Source: Deltaproteobacteria bacterium (GTDB taxonomy: Bacteria; Myxococcota; Myxococcia; Myxococcales; 40CM-4-68-19). From it: 8,999 nt of DNA. Of the stretch, positions 5,647 to 8,999 are shown piece after piece. Numbering within the stretch: the stretch's first letter is position 1; each line of letters opens with the position of its first letter. The DNA is taken from contig VBLM01000008.1 in the NCBI GenBank assembly GCA_005879095.1, positions 1 to 8,999 of the forward strand, in the 5' to 3' direction. Below the pieces are notes generated by a model. The model was given only the letters and a program-made list of their open reading frames with translations. It did not search any database and had not been told where the DNA came from. The translations under genes and the position numbers were made by a program.

Positions 5647-7108
5647 GGCGCGCTCTCGCGCTCGGGCTGCTGCTCGCGGCATCGTGCTCGCGATGCGCGG
5701 GGCCGAAGAGCGCAGCCTCGGCCGAGGAACTGCTGCCGGCGCATCCGTCCGGCGCGATCGTTACTGCCCCGCTCGGCGCGCTGGCGCAGCACCTGGCGGC
5801 TCTGTCGGATCGGGTGGCGAGGCTTCCCGGGGGCGAGCAGCTCGGCCAATTCCGCGCGCAGCTGGCGGGGCAGCTCGGCTTCGACCCGCTGACGCGCGAG
5901 GGGCTGCTCTCCGCAGGCCTCGACCCCGACCGCGGTGCGGCGGTGGCGCTGTTCGAAGCCCGGCCGCGGCCGGAATGGGCGGTCGCGCTGCCGCTGACCA
6001 AACCGGATCTCTTCGCGCAGACGGTACAGCGGCTCTTGGTAGAGCGATTCGGCGCCTCGCCCGGCGCGCAGCCGCAGACGTACGAACGCGCGGGGACCAG
6101 CATCGCGTGGAAGATCGTCCAGGGTTACGGCATGATCGCCCGTGGCGCATCGCCCATGGCGCGGTTCGATCCTCCGCCAGAAAGTCTCGCAAAATCCACG
6201 GGTTTCGCGAAAGTCCGCGACCATCTCGGCGCGCAGGACGTGATCGTCTGGGCGCCGGCCGGGAGCGATCTCCCCAGGCGCTACACGCCGCGAACGCTGC
6301 CGGGCGACGTCGCGGTCTCGTTGCAGGGCGCGCCGCAGGGTCTGGCGGTCCGGCTCTTCGCCGACGCCGTCAAAGCGCAGGCGGTCCTCCCCGGAGGCGG
6401 CGCGTCGCTGGTCGAGCTGTTGCCGGGCAACGCGCCGCTGCGCATGCGGCTCGGGATCGCGCCGCAAAAGCTGGTCGACCTGATTCCCGACGAGCGGCTA
6501 CGGGCGCTGATTCCGAAAGGCGCGTTCGACGGCGTGAAACCGGGATTCGCCATCTCCGTCGCGCTGGCCAGGAACGCGAGCCTCGCCCAGGCCATCGACT
6601 ATGGCCTCGACTGGCGCCGCAAGAGCCCGTTCGACACCATCCAGCTCGTCGCCCTGGCGGAAGTCGTCGACGAGAAACAGGTTCTGGCGAGCATGGAAGC
6701 GATCGCGAAAGCGCTGCCCCAGATCGGCGCCAAGGCGACCCGCGCCGGCAACGAATTCCAGGTCACATACCCGGCCGGCCGCGGCCCGCGATTCGGCGTG
6801 CGCGAGCACATCGCGTACGTCTTCGGAGGCGACGTCGCCGAGCTGCACAGGACGCCGCGCAGCGGGAATCCCGAGGGCGCCGCGCTCTACGAGGACCAGG
6901 GCGCGGCGCTGCGCGCCGATTTCGGCAAGCTCGCCGCTGCCGTGCACGCGCTGCCCGAGAGCACGTACGGCACCGGCCCGCAGTCGTACGTCACCCGTTC
7001 GGTGGTCGCGCAGGTGATCGATCCCTTGACGCCCCTGCGGGTGACGCTCGACGCGCAGGCGCAGCCCGACTTCTTCGGCGCCTCGCTCGACGTGGAGATC
7101 GTCGCGCC

Positions 7109-7112
<4 letters not shown>
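5643..7112 (+). CDS. DUF3352-like lipoprotein of the PspA-ABC cluster
   Basis: The 489-residue product starts with [15 protein letters not shown], a lipoprotein signal with Cys15 as the probable lipidation site, so it should be anchored to the outer or inner membrane. The mature protein resembles the poorly known DUF3352 family: an opening [19 protein letters not shown] (29-47), then [19 protein letters not shown] (80-98), and [15 protein letters not shown] (181-195) with a following beta stretch, the arrangement seen in that family. A second similar unit seems to follow: residues about 335-400 ([19 protein letters not shown] to YVFGG) parallel about 113-170, suggesting internal duplication. 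No catalytic motif is seen. Its start overlaps the small membrane protein gene as ATGA and its stop overlaps the ABC ATPase as GTGA, so it is probably the substrate-facing or accessory lipoprotein of the transporter. The family assignment is by eye only. Confidence 0.75.
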
Positions 7113-7739
<627 letters not shown>

Positions 7740-7743
<4 letters not shown>

Positions 7744-8999
7744 GGATCGGGAAGCTCTTGCGTCTCGCGCGCGGCAACGTGGTGCGGGAGTTGCCGGCGC
7801 TCGGCGTCAGCGCGGGCGGGGTCGCGCTCGGCGTCGGCTGCCTGGTCTTCTTCCTCGCGCTCGGCGCCGGATTGCGCGGCGTGGTCAACGACGTCTTTCC
7901 CGTCAGCACCCGCGAGGTCGAGGTCGTCGTTCCCTCGCTTGCCATCGGCAACCTGCTCGGCGAGCAGAAGATCGACGACAAGACGGTCGAAAAGCTCCGT
8001 AAAGTCCGCGGCGTATCGGCCGCATATCCGAAGATGCAGCTGCGCATTCCGGCGGTCACCCGCTACAACGGCCTCTTCTTCGGCCGCGAGATCCACATGG
8101 GCCTCGAGATCGTCGGCGTCGGCCTGATGCCGGAGCTGGTCGGGACCGACGCCCACGCGCCCTTCGAGGACGAGGGCGAAGGAAAGCCGATCCCGGTGGT
8201 CATCAACCGGCGGCTGCTCGAGCTGTACAACAAGGTCTTCGCGCCCCAGCGCGGGCTTCCGACGTTGACCGATACGATGCTGATCGGCTTCCAGATCCCG
8301 ATCGAGCTGGGCCGCAGCTATGTGGCGGGCAAGACGCTCCCCAACGCCAGCGAAGGCGCGCTCTTGCTGGTCGGTTTCTCCGACCGCGCCACGCTGGCGG
8401 GCGTCTCGCTGCCGCTCACCGCGGTGCGGCGGATCAACGGCCGCTTCGGCGCCGATGCGGAAACGTATTCCAGTGTGCTCCTGCGTGCGCAGAACGCCGA
8501 CGACGTCCCCAACATCGCGGCGGCGGTGAAGAAGCTGGGCCTCGAGATCGACGAGACCGAGCGCAGCCGGGCGCTGCAGATCGGCACCGCGGTCGAGCTG
8601 GTCACGCTGGCGCTCTCGCTGCTCGGCGCGCTCATCACCGGGCTGGCGGCGGTCAACACCATGCAGGCCTTCTACGCCAGCGTGCGCGAGCGGACGCGGG
8701 AGTTGGGCGTGCTTCGCGCGGTGGGCGCGACCCGGAGCGACGTGGCCGCGGTGGTGCTGGCGGAGGCGGCCGCGACCGGACTGGCAGGCGGCATCGCCGG
8801 CGTGCTGCTGGCGCGACTGGTGGCGGCGCTGCTCGATCGGCTCTCGCGCACCGGATTGCCGGACTTTCCCTTCAAGCCGCAGTCGTTCTTCCACTTCCAC
8901 GCCGGCCACGTCGCGCTCGGGATCGCGGTCGCGCTGGCAGCGGCGCTGCTCGGCGCGTTCCTGCCTGCTCGGGCAGCGGCCCGCCTCGATCCGGCGAAA
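7740..8999 (+). CDS. MacB/LolC/E-type ABC transporter permease (FtsX family), runs off right edge
   Basis: The frame from the GTG at 7740 is open to the end of the window, 420 codons, with no break. The product has the MacB/LolC/E layout: one membrane helix near residues 17-45, a large periplasmic domain (about 48-285), then three helices at about 286-308, 334-364 and 390-412. Between the second and third helices lies the cytoplasmic coupling motif [20 protein letters not shown], and the end [11 protein letters not shown] is the classical FtsX-family C-terminus, so only the last residues are missing. Such permeases pair with a LolD-type ATPase and move lipoproteins, peptides or other envelope substrates by mechanotransmission rather than classic channel transport. 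The GTG overlaps the ATPase stop (GTGAGG) and GGAG lies 5 bases ahead. Loss of the ATPase frame would leave it without its partner unless another ATPase substitutes. Confidence 0.92.

Noticed and set aside
4675..5682. Upstream extension of trmB to a 546-residue protein
   Set aside because: The added part is antisense to pspA, and the TrmB family begins close to the ATG at 4674.

Overview
The window is dense, GC-rich bacterial chromosomal DNA with ten protein-coding loci, almost no intergenic space and no RNA genes, CRISPR array or insertion sequence that I could find. The gene content (a DUF4398-type lipoprotein, many lipoproteins, PspA, a lipoprotein-ABC-permease cluster) together with frequent GTG starts and 4-bp start/stop overlaps suggests a member of the Myxococcota (former Deltaproteobacteria), probably from a metagenome or draft assembly. 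That assignment is inference.

Layout. Bases 1-143 (minus strand) hold the start of a lipoprotein gene that runs off the left edge. It is divergent from a DUF1460 amidase/peptidase-like gene (229-1077, plus). The 85-bp gap between them carries two plausible facing promoters that share an 8-bp element in their spacers. From 4674 down to 1074 a five-gene minus-strand group follows: trmB (tRNA m7G46 methyltransferase), a secreted FG-GAP/VCBS repeat protein broken by a one-base frameshift, a secreted metal-dependent amidohydrolase, a small NTF2-like lipoprotein and a DUF2007 protein. The last of these meets the DUF1460 gene tail to tail, with the two stop codons overlapping.

From 4720 to the right edge runs a plus-strand group that looks like one operon: pspA (membrane-stress ESCRT-III-like protein), a 66-residue membrane protein, a 489-residue DUF3352-like lipoprotein, a LolD/MacB-type ABC ATPase and a MacB/LolC/E (FtsX-type) permease. 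The successive genes abut or overlap by 4 bp, so translation is probably coupled. A PspA protein next to a lipoprotein and an ABC permease points to envelope maintenance, such as membrane repair or lipoprotein/lipid export. The ABC ATPase reading frame is broken: about 70 bases appear to be missing between the Q-loop region and the LSGGE signature, and the frame changes there.

The most interesting points are the PspA-ABC cluster, the two broken frames (real lesions or assembly errors), a 16-bp motif with a -10-like TAGATT repeated just before two start codons that lack Shine-Dalgarno sites, and the matched element in the divergent promoters. The last two together suggest that leaderless transcription is used here.
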